NCBI GenBank assembly: GCA_963402885.1 | Contig: OY727102.1 | Location: forward strand, 14,260,001 to 14,324,000 | DNA: 64,000 nt | Origin: Antedon bifida | Lineage: Eukaryota > Echinodermata > Crinoidea > Comatulida > Antedonidae | Direction: 5' to 3' | In this document: in pieces, positions 36,866 through 47,760 of the stretch | Layout of the letters: every line of letters begins with the position of its first letter | Numbering within the stretch: the first letter of the stretch is position 1 | Notes under the pieces: model-generated | The model's database searches: none | Told to the model about the DNA's origin: nothing | The model's input: only the letters and a program-made list of their open reading frames with translations | Program-made: the position numbers and the translations under genes

Positions 36866-37863
36866 AGTGTTTAGTAGCTAGATAGATTTTGCTATATTTT
36901 CAAATAAGTGGCCGCTTTCATTTGTGGGCATACAGTATGTATAATGTAATCACTATTTGTGCTTTTTCATAAATGATTAAAAGATCCATTTTTTAGTGAC
37001 TTTATTACTGTTTTAGTGACTTATTCACTACTGTAATGTACATAGATGTTCTGTGGTTTACTATATTGCCTAAATACAGTATGTAACATGTAACATGTAC
37101 CATGATAATATTGACATGTTAAAGTTTAGTATTTTACTAACTGTTTATATTCATATCCTAATTCTTGAGTGTGTTTTGAATACAGTATACATAGTGATTT
37201 TCTATCATCTGCCAAATAAATCCCACTATAGACAAAGTTGCATCTTTTAAAATACAAATTATTACAGTATTAGATACCTGGTTTCTCATCCATCCTACTG
37301 CACAACAAATCAAATATAAAGATAAGTTAATATTCATTTTTGATAACACCATCAACAAATCATTATGTTGAATCATGCCTTTGACTTGGTGCGTGCCCAT
37401 TCTTCAACTTCAATCTAAGTAATTATAATTTTAGGCATTTATTTGTTTTTTTCAATAGAGTTATTAATGAGAACCGCATTACCAATCTTGCACCACACCT
37501 GGTGTATAAACTCTAAATAACTTACTAAATAAGTCACCTGGGGCAGTCACCCTGGAGCTTCATTCCATCATGGGAGTGTTTTTACCTCTCTCAATATTCT
37601 TCCAAAAATGTTGGGAGTGCCATAAAAATGATTTTAAAAAGAAACTGTTCCAGCATGCAAACATTAAAAAGATTTCCTTTCTGAAAGGTAGCTGAAAGAT
37701 GACGTTACTCAACCATGGTTGATGTACTACTGTAGTACGCCGGGGTAACCTCCTACACGTCTTTAAAAATGTACTGTACTAAGTACTTTAAAGTGCACAT
37801 GAGCTAGATGTGTACTCTTTATAGTTTATAGTTCTCATCAAAGAAGACTACTACCAGAGCCAT
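36866..37863. other. AT-rich stretch, no gene seen
   Basis: A short direct repeat (acatgtaac) occurs at 37080-37100. No gene or known repeat. Confidence 0.35.
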
Positions 37864-37948
37864 GGAGTGAGTGAGTCTCAAACCCTTGCCGATGTTATGG
37901 CTACGTAATGATGGTCCCACTGTCTTAACCGCTCGACCACACACTTGC
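37864..37948 (-). mobile_element. tRNA-Ser/Leu-like SINE head
   Basis: On the minus strand, gtgtggtcgagcggttaaga carries A box TGGTCGAGCGG (37929-37939), as in class II tRNAs. A degenerate B box (ggtttgagact, 37874-37884) follows at a spacing suited to a tRNA with a long variable arm. There is no closed cloverleaf. It is probably the head of a SINE different from the other two families here, or a tRNA pseudogene. Confidence 0.5.
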
Positions 37949-38803
37949 TCACAGTTTAAAGTACTGGACTTATATACTGTACGCATGCACAGATTAATTT
38001 TATATAATATAATATTAATATATTATTGTTTCCCATCCTATTTATTGATATTTCTTTGCCGCAGGTCATAAATTGTGCTTAAGTTATATAAATGGCACAT
38101 ATGTTATATTTTAATAATACTAATTTAGCCTTGTATCAAGTACCTTCCTGTATTTTTATAGTATAAAAACATAAGCAGATGTTAGTACTGTATGTTGTAT
38201 TGTTAAAAACCAATGTTGAACTATTTGCTTTTAATCCTACTGAGTGAGTAACATACTTGAGCACATGTACTTAAGCATTATATAATAATAGTAGGAATTT
38301 CCTAAGTTTTAATTAAATAGTATTTAATTACTGTAATCTCATCCCAGCTTGTTTCAAGTGTTTCCCAGCTTAGCCACGTAATTAAAATCTATTTGAAAAG
38401 ATTGTTCAGGACATCTATAATCAATTGTGATGATCTTAATTTGTCTAGTCTGTTTCAAATAACAGTTTGTTTAATCTTTTGAATCATTTTTACTATTCAA
38501 TTGGATGTGACGAGTGTTATATAACTGCCAGTGAAGTGGAAGCAGGTGCATGTAAAATAAAATGTTGAAGAAGAATTTGTCTTTATACAGTTTAGAGTGT
38601 GATGTAGAGTAAAATGTAATATAATTCAGTAATATACTTTAAAAACAAAATTAAATTAATTTAAAAAGTTATAGCTTATGAAAAACCTCTAAAACAATTA
38701 TAGGCCTACTATTTTAATTCAATATTTGTACTAGTGAAATTGTTAAAAAAATGACTGTTTAGTCTCCCATTATACAAACTGTGGATTCCATAAACTGGGA
38801 TAA
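37949..38803. other. AT-rich stretch, no gene seen
   Basis: No recognised repeat or coding frame. Confidence 0.35.
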
Positions 38804-38966
38804 AGGGTCTTTCATAACTGCTCCGGTCTGGCTGCGGTGAATAAAATGAAACGCCAATATTTCGTTTTCATGATCACATAGCTATGCACAATAGATATAC
38901 GCATGGAACATCGTGAAAAAAATGTATTTGCCGAAGTCGGGCAGGTGTAAAAAACGCTTAAAGGAG
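38804..38966 (+). mobile_element. Family J inverted-repeat element
   Basis: The ends are aagggtctttcataactgct and the complement of ttaagcgttttttacacctg, so the best-preserved termini read TTAA-(g)g-TCTTTCA-ACCTG-like on both sides. A TTAA is present at the right (38961-38964) and altered to TAAA at the left. The interior (tttcgttttcatga) is shared with 2111-2290. Confidence 0.5.
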
Positions 38967-39736
38967 GTTGCAAAATTAAATCCTATTGTACATTATAAAC
39001 ACATACAACCACAAGTCAATTACAATATACTTTTCAAATAGAACATTCTATCTTTCAGGACATAAGTACATTCAACTGAATTTTATTTTCCACTTCATAC
39101 CCTACATTTATAACTTTTGAAATAGTACCTAAAATTTTAAAGTAAACCTTACACAAAAGCAAATCTTATTTATTTAAAGAAAGTATAGAACTTGAAGCTG
39201 GTATACAATTGAAAGGTATTTGTTAACAGGTGAGAACAATAGACACCAATTCCATTCAGGTGCGCCAATAAGTTACAAGAGGGCATTGAGCCTCCTTTAA
39301 CACAGGTGTTATAAGCTTTTTTGTAAACACTAAAAGTGCAAGGTAAACATTTTATTGTTCTCACTATATTTACCTGGTCTTAGAAGGCTTGTTTCTATTT
39401 TATTTGCTTTTCATCTCGGGGATTTGGATATGCAGAATGAGAGGTTATGGTACTGTAATATTACCTGTGAAATACATGATTTAAATGAATTGTAGAATAT
39501 TGAATTTCAATGCAAAGTTAATGATATAGTTCAGATATGTGTTAAACAGTGAATATTGTTTAATCAGAATTTCTATTTAAAGTTTTTTATTTTGGTTCAA
39601 TATGTAAAACAGAATTTTAATATCCTAATTGGTTCTTTTTTCTAATTGAGGAGATATATACCTCAATCCTAATTAATTTAAATCTCTTTCAAATTTATAG
39701 ATACTGAATTAAATCATCAGTCAAAAACATGTCAGT
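38967..39736. other. AT-rich stretch, no gene seen
   Basis: No recognised repeat or coding frame. Confidence 0.35.
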
Positions 39737-40460
39737 AAGTGTTTTGTGGAAACAGACACTTTCAGTGTCTTCTAGATTGACTTATTGTCATACATGTTTA
39801 AGTAAGTGTCTTGTGGATTGGATCAATAAACACTTTCAGTGTCTTGTGGATTGGATCAGTGTCATAAACTAAGTGTCTTGTGGATTCGATCAATAGACAC
39901 CTTCAGTGTCTTGTGGATTGGATCAACAGACACTTTCAGTGTCTTGTGGATTGGATCAACAGACACCTTCAGTGTCTTGTGGATTAGATCAACAGACACC
40001 TTCAGTGTCTTGTGGATTGGATCAACAGACACCTTCAGTGTCTTGTGGATAAGATCAACAGACACCTTCAGTGTCTTGTGGATTAGATCAATAGACACCT
40101 TCAGTGTCTTGTGGATTGGATCAACAGACACCTTCAGTGTCTTGTGGATTAGATCAACAGACACCTTCAGTGTCTTGTGGATTAGATCAATAGACACCTT
40201 CAGTGTCTTGTGGATTGGATTAACAGACACTTTCATTGGTTCAATAGACACTTAATTTCAGTGTCTTCAGTGGCTTGTGGATTGGTTCAACAGATACTTT
40301 CAGTGTCTTGTGAATTGGTTCAATAGACACTTAATTTCAGTGTCTTGTGGATTGGATCAACAGACACTTTCATTGGTTCAATAGACACTTAATTTCAGTG
40401 TCTTCAGTGGCTTGTGGATTGGTTCAACAGATACTTTCAGTTTCTTGTGGATTGATTCAG
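39737..40460. repeat. 33 bp minisatellite
   Basis: The unit is cagtgtcttgtggattggat followed by caacagacacctt. About 11 regular units span 39868-40230, with irregular units on both sides. The unit is 11 codons long, so frames stay open on both strands: FSVLWIGSTDT repeats on plus (39839-40255) and KVSVDLIHKTL repeats on minus. Within each unit agacac and gtgtct are complementary, so a unit can form a small hairpin. Third-position changes are no commoner than others, so I do not think it is coding. Confidence 0.9.
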
Positions 40461-42579
40461 TGTCATACACGCTAAGCAAGTGTGGTTTTAAAGGGTAAAT
40501 TATGTTCTAATTATTAAGTCTTAATTATAGAGTGAGTAGCTAGAGTACTGTATATTATGAGCTAAACCAAGGATATGCATATCTTGATTACTTTGTTTTT
40601 AACTTGATCTTGTGATCGTTCAAAACTTGGTTTGTGGTTTTCCATCTGCAATTAAAAAACTTAATCTGTTCAAGATTCACCCTATTCTTGATTGACCATT
40701 TTCCAAACTTCCAAAATTCTCCTTGACTTACTTATAACACAGTCCCTATATTTCATCACCAGGTGAAAACGATGACCCAACGCTGACCTCACAGACAAAT
40801 TGTTTCGGCAACATCTTTGATTTATTAGTTGAGGCCGTTTCACATTATCCTTAATGTTACGATGTCATGTTAGTCATCAAGTCTTCTGGGGCAAAACAAC
40901 AAAATGAATCCTAAATCAAATGCTTTCAAATGCTGTTATCATCAAATAATGATTAGGTAATTTACCGGTCATTTGCAAGTCATACTAAATAGAGATCAAT
41001 AGGCTTTATATCATATTTGTACGGCTCCATTTTGTTGAAAAAGTTAACTACCAACATATTTTTCATTTGAACTTTTGCAGATGTTAGGGTTATCAGTTGG
41101 TTGTATGCACTCATTTCTGATGAAAATCAATAACTGTAATTTGATTTGTTTTCTTTCCTTTTTAAAATGATAGATCAAAACGTTATGTAAATTGAAATAA
41201 TGTGTTTTGATTACAAATATTTAGCCACCTACGTAATACTTTTGTCAGCATGCTATACATAGCTGTTATAACCCATGACTTTAGGATGGTCTTTTTTGGC
41301 TTATTCTACATAAAGACTTTATTGAGAAAAAATAAATTCTAGAAATAGCAATAATCCATTCATTGCCTTCCAAAAATGCAAATATTTTAAAACTGTACCA
41401 TGTCTTAAATTTGACTAATTTTCATTCTCTCCATTTAATAAAAACAAAACTTTCATTATTTGTTTTATAACACACCTACTGTTCTAAAATAAACTTGATT
41501 AAATGTATCCATCGTAAATCATTGACGAAGGCTAGGCCGGAAAGCTAGGATATTCAAAAGGCAGTGTTCCCCGTTGATTTTTGAATACAATCAATCAACA
41601 ACGTCGCATTGTAAAATTATCACCATTAGATATCACTTTTTCATTAAGTAGAACTAATACCGAATGGCACGTGATGCGTAATTACCCAATCGAATTGTAA
41701 GAATATAAGCAAGTGTGTAATATAAAACATTATATATAACCAGCGAGTTGTACAACTCCCTGATATAACCAATGGTTTTATATATAACCAATGGTTTTAC
41801 TTATATATAGCTATAAGATTTATAGCCATCTAGTGTTAAGATCATTTGTAGACCACTTAAGGCAATCAAAATCTAATGTGTTCCATGCTACTTATACTTT
41901 AGGCTAGATTGACAGACTGATTCCATAAATGTGTTGTCACCTTCAGCATCTATGCACATGTAATCACATTAAATAGGAATGTCATTATCTTTAGCTTAGA
42001 GCATGGCTTATGGCAACATACAATGTCATTCTCATTGACCCAACTAGCAGAAAATTGTTTTTTTACCATACCATGAATGTAGAAGGTTGCGCATTACTTG
42101 GGGGTAGGAATATGTGTACAGGTATGAAATGTAAAAAATATTGATGGCATGTTAAAAGAAGTTCCTTGTATTGTATTGTAAAATTTAATGTATTTTATTT
42201 TATTATTGAGTATTTAATTTTTATGGAAGCCATCTTGCAGAGATGACAAATAGTTGTGACCAAGTTTAAAAAACAAAAATAACATAGCGTTTTCAGGGAA
42301 TTTCCACTATGTTCTAAATCTTCTCGCTAATTTACTTTAGGCGATCAAAAACATTTGTATAATTTGTTTAATATTAGTAACGTAGGCCAATCTTCAAACA
42401 TTTTACAGTAAATTTTTTTTTAATGGTAATTTCAAACCCAGCCAAGGCATCCACACGTTATTTTTAAACACTGCTACTGTATCACCCGTTATATTCCCTT
42501 TGGTATGAGGATCTAATTATTCACTTCTTTGTTACTGTAGAGGCTGTCTCTGATGATTAGTTAGTACACTTATTAATGT
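40461..42579. other. AT-rich stretch, no gene seen
   Basis: An 18 bp word (tatataaccaatggtttt) is repeated in tandem at about 41763-41799. The phrase tgacgaaggctaggccggaa at 41523 looks hammerhead-like but fails on inspection (see rejected). No coding frame. Confidence 0.4.
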
Positions 42580-42800
42580 CTATGCTACTGTACCTATATT
42601 GTTGAATACCTTCACGTTGTGACCATCCCTGCTGATAGATTCAGACCCAATGTGTGAATCCATGCCAACCTCCAAAGACCTCACACCTGTGCCAATTAAT
42701 ACTACTAATCCAATCAAAATAATACTAAAATTACACGAGACATCCGCGACTGTGCACGGTGCATCAAGGGTCATTTAAACGCTGTGAGTAGAAAGATCAT
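42580..42800 (-). other. Possible host exon with a membrane segment
   Basis: On the minus strand a splice-acceptor-like tract (ctttctactcacag) at about 42783-42796 is followed by an in-frame stop, then an ATG at 42774 opening MTLDAPCTVADVSCNFSIIL and a hydrophobic run SIILIGLVVLIGTGV (about residues 17-31), then RSLEVGMDSHIGSES. A donor-like AAG|GTATTC lies near 42609. This fits a 5' UTR plus first coding exon of a membrane or secreted protein. Base use is more balanced than in its surroundings. I cannot name it, and there is no partner exon in view, so chance is possible. Confidence 0.22.
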
Positions 42801-44150
42801 GTGACGGGCAATACCGAGGATCAGGTGACGTGCTATAACGACCGTTTGTTATGCAGATGTGTTTGCACTAAAAGCAAACGTCGTATTAGATTAGACTTCT
42901 TGAAGCTAGGAGATAAAACATATCGTGAATCTTGGTTTCATATTGCAGGATTTCCGTGGAATCTCTTCAGGTTGAATTGAAATATGAAACATAAATATGA
43001 ATCTCATATCATATATTCACCTTCTTGTGGCCTTATTTTTGCACTTTCTTCATTTCCTCACCCTTTATTTTAAATTGTTGATTATTACACCGAACAGTTG
43101 CATTACTTTATCGAACAATTTAGACCTTATTGTAGACATTCTTCTGTTTAAAATCAAGATGCATTTGACCTTATTAATTTAGCAAAATCAAATTGTTTAC
43201 ATTAAAGTATATATGTAAACTTTCCCAAGAACTTGCAGAAAACCAGAAATTTTCTTTCTTTCAGAATATTTCAACCTTTAACTTGTAATTCTGGTATAAA
43301 AATATATATACCTGGCAGGTTAATAAGGTACAGTTTAATTTTATATCATATAAAACCCTACTGGATGGTACCAGGTCCCACCAGCCGTACTGGACATAGA
43401 TTAGGTATGACCCAATCAATGCAGTTCACAATTCGTTCATTTTGTTTTTTAACTGATAACTCATACAATTCTATTACTTTTACAGACAGTTTATCGTTAA
43501 AAAATTAGTGAAATATGAAATGAATATTAATAAATGTTATTATTACATTATTTTTGCCATTAGTGCACATTACTGTAAAACATTAAATAATGAACTAAAA
43601 TCAACCACACATGCAAATTATCTTTAAATTATCTATGTTTTAATACAGTGTTAATATCCATAGCACTTAACTACTGGCCTACCAGTACATAAAAAAGTAC
43701 ATATTGTCCATTCTAACATCGGTTCATATATCTGTGTCATCTTTTATAAGACCTACTTTTAGTAACTGTGCAAATAAAAAAAGTTTAGGTTTTTTTTACT
43801 AACAAATTAAATCCGATACTTTTGAAGTAAATGTAAAATCTTTTGGCGGCATCCAATATAATCACCGTTCAGGTGTAACTTAGTCGTGTTGATTTCAAAA
43901 GCGGTATTTTGAGATTCTTATTATGAGATCAACAGAGATATGTTTGCACTTGATGGCAATATAGAAGATACAGATAGTAAGCCATAAATGGTGTTTGGTG
44001 TTAGTACACTATACAAAGACATATGGACATGCTTTTTGTATTAAAGATGATGACATAGAAGCTGTAAAATAGAATTGCTACTTGTAAATAAAACATGTTA
44101 AAACTTATATAATGATAACAAAAACTGATGTATTTATTTGCAATTAATCA
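42801..44150. other. Unassigned stretch, no gene seen
   Basis: 42801-42960 is GC-richer, with the words catgtgacgggc and aggtgacgtgc. If the exon on the minus strand is real, this would be upstream intron or 5' region. The rest is AT-rich with no accepted frame. Confidence 0.35.
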
Positions 44151-44154
44151 TCTG

Positions 44155-44940
44155 TCCATTAGTGACCAAAATATGTTCTTAAAATGATTCTAATTGTTAA
44201 CCAAAACTTAAGACCAGTATAACACTATGAGACCATTTTACTGTATCTCAAATGAAGCCTTAATTAAAGTGTTTCTAATTAGTGACCAAAACCAGAGTAA
44301 TATGACGCTAAACAATTTTCTTAGATTAAATCATATGTACCCATAGATGGTCCAAACAGGGATTCTAATTAGTGACCAAAACCAGAGCAATAATGCTAAA
44401 CAATTTTCGTAGATTAAATCATATGTACCCACAGATGGTCCAAAAAGTGATTCTAATTAGTGACCAAAACCAGAGTAATATAATGCAAAACAATTTTCTT
44501 AGATTAAATCATAAGGTACCCACAGATGGTCCAAATCAAAGTGATTCTAATTAGTGACCAAAATCAGAGTACTGTAATATAATGCTAAACAATTTTCTTA
44601 GATTAAATCATATGTACCAACAGATGGTCCAAATCAAAGTGATTCTAATTAGTGACCAAAACCAGAGTAATATAACACTAAACAATTTTCTTAGATTAAA
44701 TCATATGTACCATCAGATAGTCCAAATCAAAGTGATTCTAATTGTGATAAAAACCAGAGCAATAAGCTAAACAATTTTCTTAGAATAAATCATAGGCCTA
44801 TGTCCACACAGATAGTCAAAATTAATATTAGTGATCAAAACCAGAGCAATTTAACACTAGAGACCAATTTTCTGTAGCTCAAATGAAGGCAGTCTTAATT
44901 TGACTCTAATTAGAGACCCAAATTTAAGTGCAAAATTATA
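44155..44940. repeat. ~93 bp tandem repeat array
   Basis: Units begin ttctaattagtgaccaaaac at 44273, 44363, 44451, 44545, 44643 and 44737 (spacing 90, 88, 94, 98, 94). Each contains caattttcttagattaaatc, then atatgtaccca and agatggtccaaat. Shorter related blocks flank the array on both sides (44160-44272 and 44824-44940, each with tcaaatgaag). The overlapping 60-62 codon frames with NNFLRLNHMY are artefacts. Confidence 0.9.
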
Positions 44941-45027
44941 GCACTAGAAACAATTTTGAACACATTGATCGACTTTTGGCCTCTTTATGATACCTATATT
45001 CCATAAATCTTAAGTTGTTTAAGGACG
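44941..45027. other. Short unassigned gap
   Basis: Nothing recognised. Confidence 0.2.
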
Positions 45028-45105
45028 CTTTCTTGAATGAGGTACATTATAGGGCCAATATTTTAACAAATTGGTGTCCCCTTAATAGGGGTTCTACTGT
45101 ATTTG
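45028..45105. repeat. Family I repeat, right end
   Basis: It contains ttggtgtccccttaataggg followed by gttctactgta, the best-preserved right terminus of family I in this window. Confidence 0.6.
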
Positions 45106-45770
45106 AATGTTTGATGATAAACAAGAAATTGTTTTCTAGAAATGCATTCAAACTTCTACACCATTACAGTTATAGCAGTGTAATCCATACAAGCTAAATA
45201 CAATAAGTAGGCCAATGCCAACTGTGAAACTTTATGAAGTAGATGTAAATCATAATTATTTTTATAAAAGATAACAAGATATTTTTCACTGAGTTTTTCA
45301 TATGAAGAGTCGCAATTACATCATAATAGTTAAATCCCATTAGTATAATGCTTGATCAAACATCGTCATTAAAAGAGATGAACTGTATCAGTACTTCATG
45401 TTTTATAGAATTTTTTCCTTTGAAGTTAGAGTAACTTACGCTGATCACGTCAACGGTCTATCATTTGACGGAACAGAAAAAAACGAACCGAACTGACCAG
45501 TAGATTAACACTTCAGACACTCTTCAGGCTTGCTGATTATGAAAATGTTCTTGTAATTATGATCTTATTGGAATTTAACTACAAGAAACATAGCCGTACA
45601 TTAGAGCAGTCTTGTTTGCGCCATCACGGTCCTTTGGGAATCAATCCAAGAAGATAAAAATAACTCTTTTGTTCTTTCTTTGGAATATGTGTTTTATTGT
45701 TTTCTATTCTTTAATATTAATAATGAGTCACACCGTATCATCCAATACATTTACAGATTGATGAATCCTT
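45106..45770. other. Unassigned stretch, no gene seen
   Basis: No recognised repeat or coding frame. Confidence 0.3.
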
Positions 45771-45774
45771 TAAA

Positions 45775-45880
45775 TCCTCTTTTGAGACAAACCTATTTAG
45801 AGGACACCCCTCTTCAGGAGACACTTTCCTGTAAACTGACAATGGGCAATATATGTGTTAACGCTATGGCTTGTGAAAGG
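45775..45880. repeat. Family I repeat copy
   Basis: It contains gagacaaacctatttagagg, acacccctcttcaggagaca, ctttcctgtaaactgac and gcaatatatgtgttaacgct. The last word also occurs in inverted form near 58485, within the family I copy at 58.5 kb. Confidence 0.5.
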
Positions 45881-46725
45881 TACACTAAGGAACACACATA
45901 CACAAAAATTACCTCTGCCAAGAAAGTTATTTATTTATTTGTCTTTCTGTTTGTTTTACGTCAAAACTACTGAATGAATTCTGACTGACTGAAAAATAAC
46001 GCTTTTAGTTATATTTTCACAGTACCATAAATACACAATATTTAGAAATTTTAAACTTCAGGTCATATATCATCATACGAGAATTAAACAAATTGTGTAA
46101 ATGCATAATGCGCGCATAGATGCAGTCATAATTTTTAAAATAGCCAAAATGTTAACTAATGCATGTTTAGGCCAATTAAGTATTTCAAATTTGTATTGAT
46201 GTGCACATACAGCACAAGTAAACTTTATTACATTGTTGGCAGTACCTGGATCAGTAAAGTTATCTAATCAGAAATAAGACTAACATTATTATTATGTTAT
46301 CCTCTTTCACTACTTTTTATCTCTGCTTTTGTTGTTCTATATATTACACTACAATATTTCATTGCTTTAGGCCTAAATATAGTAGACTCCCACTTGGATC
46401 CATCAGTGAGTCACTCTTCCCTAGATCTATCTAAAAGTGTATAGTTACACAATGTATTACACTCACACAATTAAAATATAAGATGAGACTTTAATTTGAT
46501 TGTGCAATAAGCTTTTTCTTGTTTTACTGTATTTGCTAACTGATGGCCTACATTTGACAGATGGTAATATGTTCTTCTGTATTTTATTACCATATGATAC
46601 TTTATGGTGGATGGAAACATAATCTTTACAATCCTATCTTTCAAATAACAGGAGTAAAACACAAATAATCAAAAAATTATATTTATTGTTACACATTTTA
46701 TATTTATATTTGTAAATATTTTTTT
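45881..46725. other. AT-rich stretch, no gene seen
   Basis: No recognised repeat or coding frame. Confidence 0.3.
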
Positions 46726-46782
46726 AATGCACCTTTCTGCTGTGAGTATTTTCTTGAATAAACCTTGAATTTAAATGAATAA
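46726..46782 (+). repeat. LINE-like 3' tail
   Basis: cacctttctgctgtgagtat followed by ttgaataaaccttgaattt and atgaat units has the form of a non-LTR retrotransposon 3' end. No coding part is seen. The call rests on form only. Confidence 0.3.
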
Positions 46783-47281
46783 TAAACATATTTATTTAAA
46801 TTTCACCATATTTTCAGTATTGATTTATGGTCAACAACAATACAAAGTGACAAAATTATATAGAATTTAAAACTCTGTAAAAGATATGAAAATTGTTAAA
46901 ATCAGTTGTTAATGCAGTACTAGGGACCTATGTATGTATGTAACGTATTCAAATAAAAATCTCTGTTTGTAGTAGAATTCATTGACAAATCTACAATTTC
47001 TATTGTATTTTTCTTGATATTAATTGTGTTGTATTTTTTCATATCTAGAGGATATTTATTTGATTATACATGTTATTACACCCAAAAAATAAATGCCTCC
47101 CTCTGAATAAATGCCCCCCTCGAATAAACATCAATCAGATAATACTACTATTATCTGGTGACTGTAGTGAGAAAATTTGTATATTAATTATAAATATAAA
47201 GTTCAATTAGGTGGCAGAACTATTAGTAATATACGGTATATATTATAAATTTATAAAAAATAATGATGACAAATCTCCTGT
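46783..47281. other. AT-rich stretch, no gene seen
   Basis: Near 47085-47125 the word (c)gaataaatgcc(c)cc is repeated about three times. Otherwise nothing is recognised. Confidence 0.35.
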
Positions 47282-47760
47282 CTTCTCTTTGATATGTGGA
47301 TGCCATACCATTAAACCCTAGAGCTTGGATAGCATCGATCTCTTTCATCTTTGACATGTGGATGCCCTACCATTAAACCCTAGAGCTTGGATAGCATCTC
47401 TTTCATCTTTGATATGTGGATGCCCTACCATTAAATTCTTATAGCTTGGATAGCATCTCTTTCACATTTGATATGTGGATGCCCTACCATTAAACCCTAG
47501 AGCTTGGATAGCATCTCTTTTATCTTTGACATGCGGATGCCCTACCATTAAACCCTAGAGCTTGGATAGCATCTCTTTCATCTTTGACATGTGGATATCC
47601 TACCATTAAATTCCTATAGCTTGGATAGCATCTCTTTAACATTTGATATGTGGATGCCCTACCATTAAATCCCTATAGCTTGGATAGCATCTCTTTCATC
47701 TTTGACATGTGGATATCCTACCATTAAACCCTAGAGCTAGGAAAGCATCTCTTTTCATCC
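47282..47760. repeat. 58 bp tandem repeat derived from a SINE head
   Basis: Eight units of 58-60 bp contain tgtggatgccctaccattaa, accctagagcttgga and tagcatctctttcat. On the minus strand the unit reads gggtttaatggtagggcatc then cacatatcaa, which matches the tRNA-like head of the SINE at 51659-51690 (tggtctaatggttagaacat then ctgcatatcaa). The array therefore appears to be an amplified 5' end of that SINE, including its A box. Confidence 0.85.

Noticed and set aside
39839..40255. 138-codon frame of FSVLWIGSTDT repeats as a protein
   Set aside because: It is fully explained by a 33 bp tandem repeat, and the opposite strand is equally open.
39737..40460. CRISPR-like array of 33 bp repeats
   Set aside because: The units are contiguous with no unique spacers, and the DNA is animal in character.
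41515..41560. Hammerhead-like tgacgaaggctaggccggaaagc
   Set aside because: The first core box is TTGACGA instead of CTGANGA, and no stem I can form next to it.
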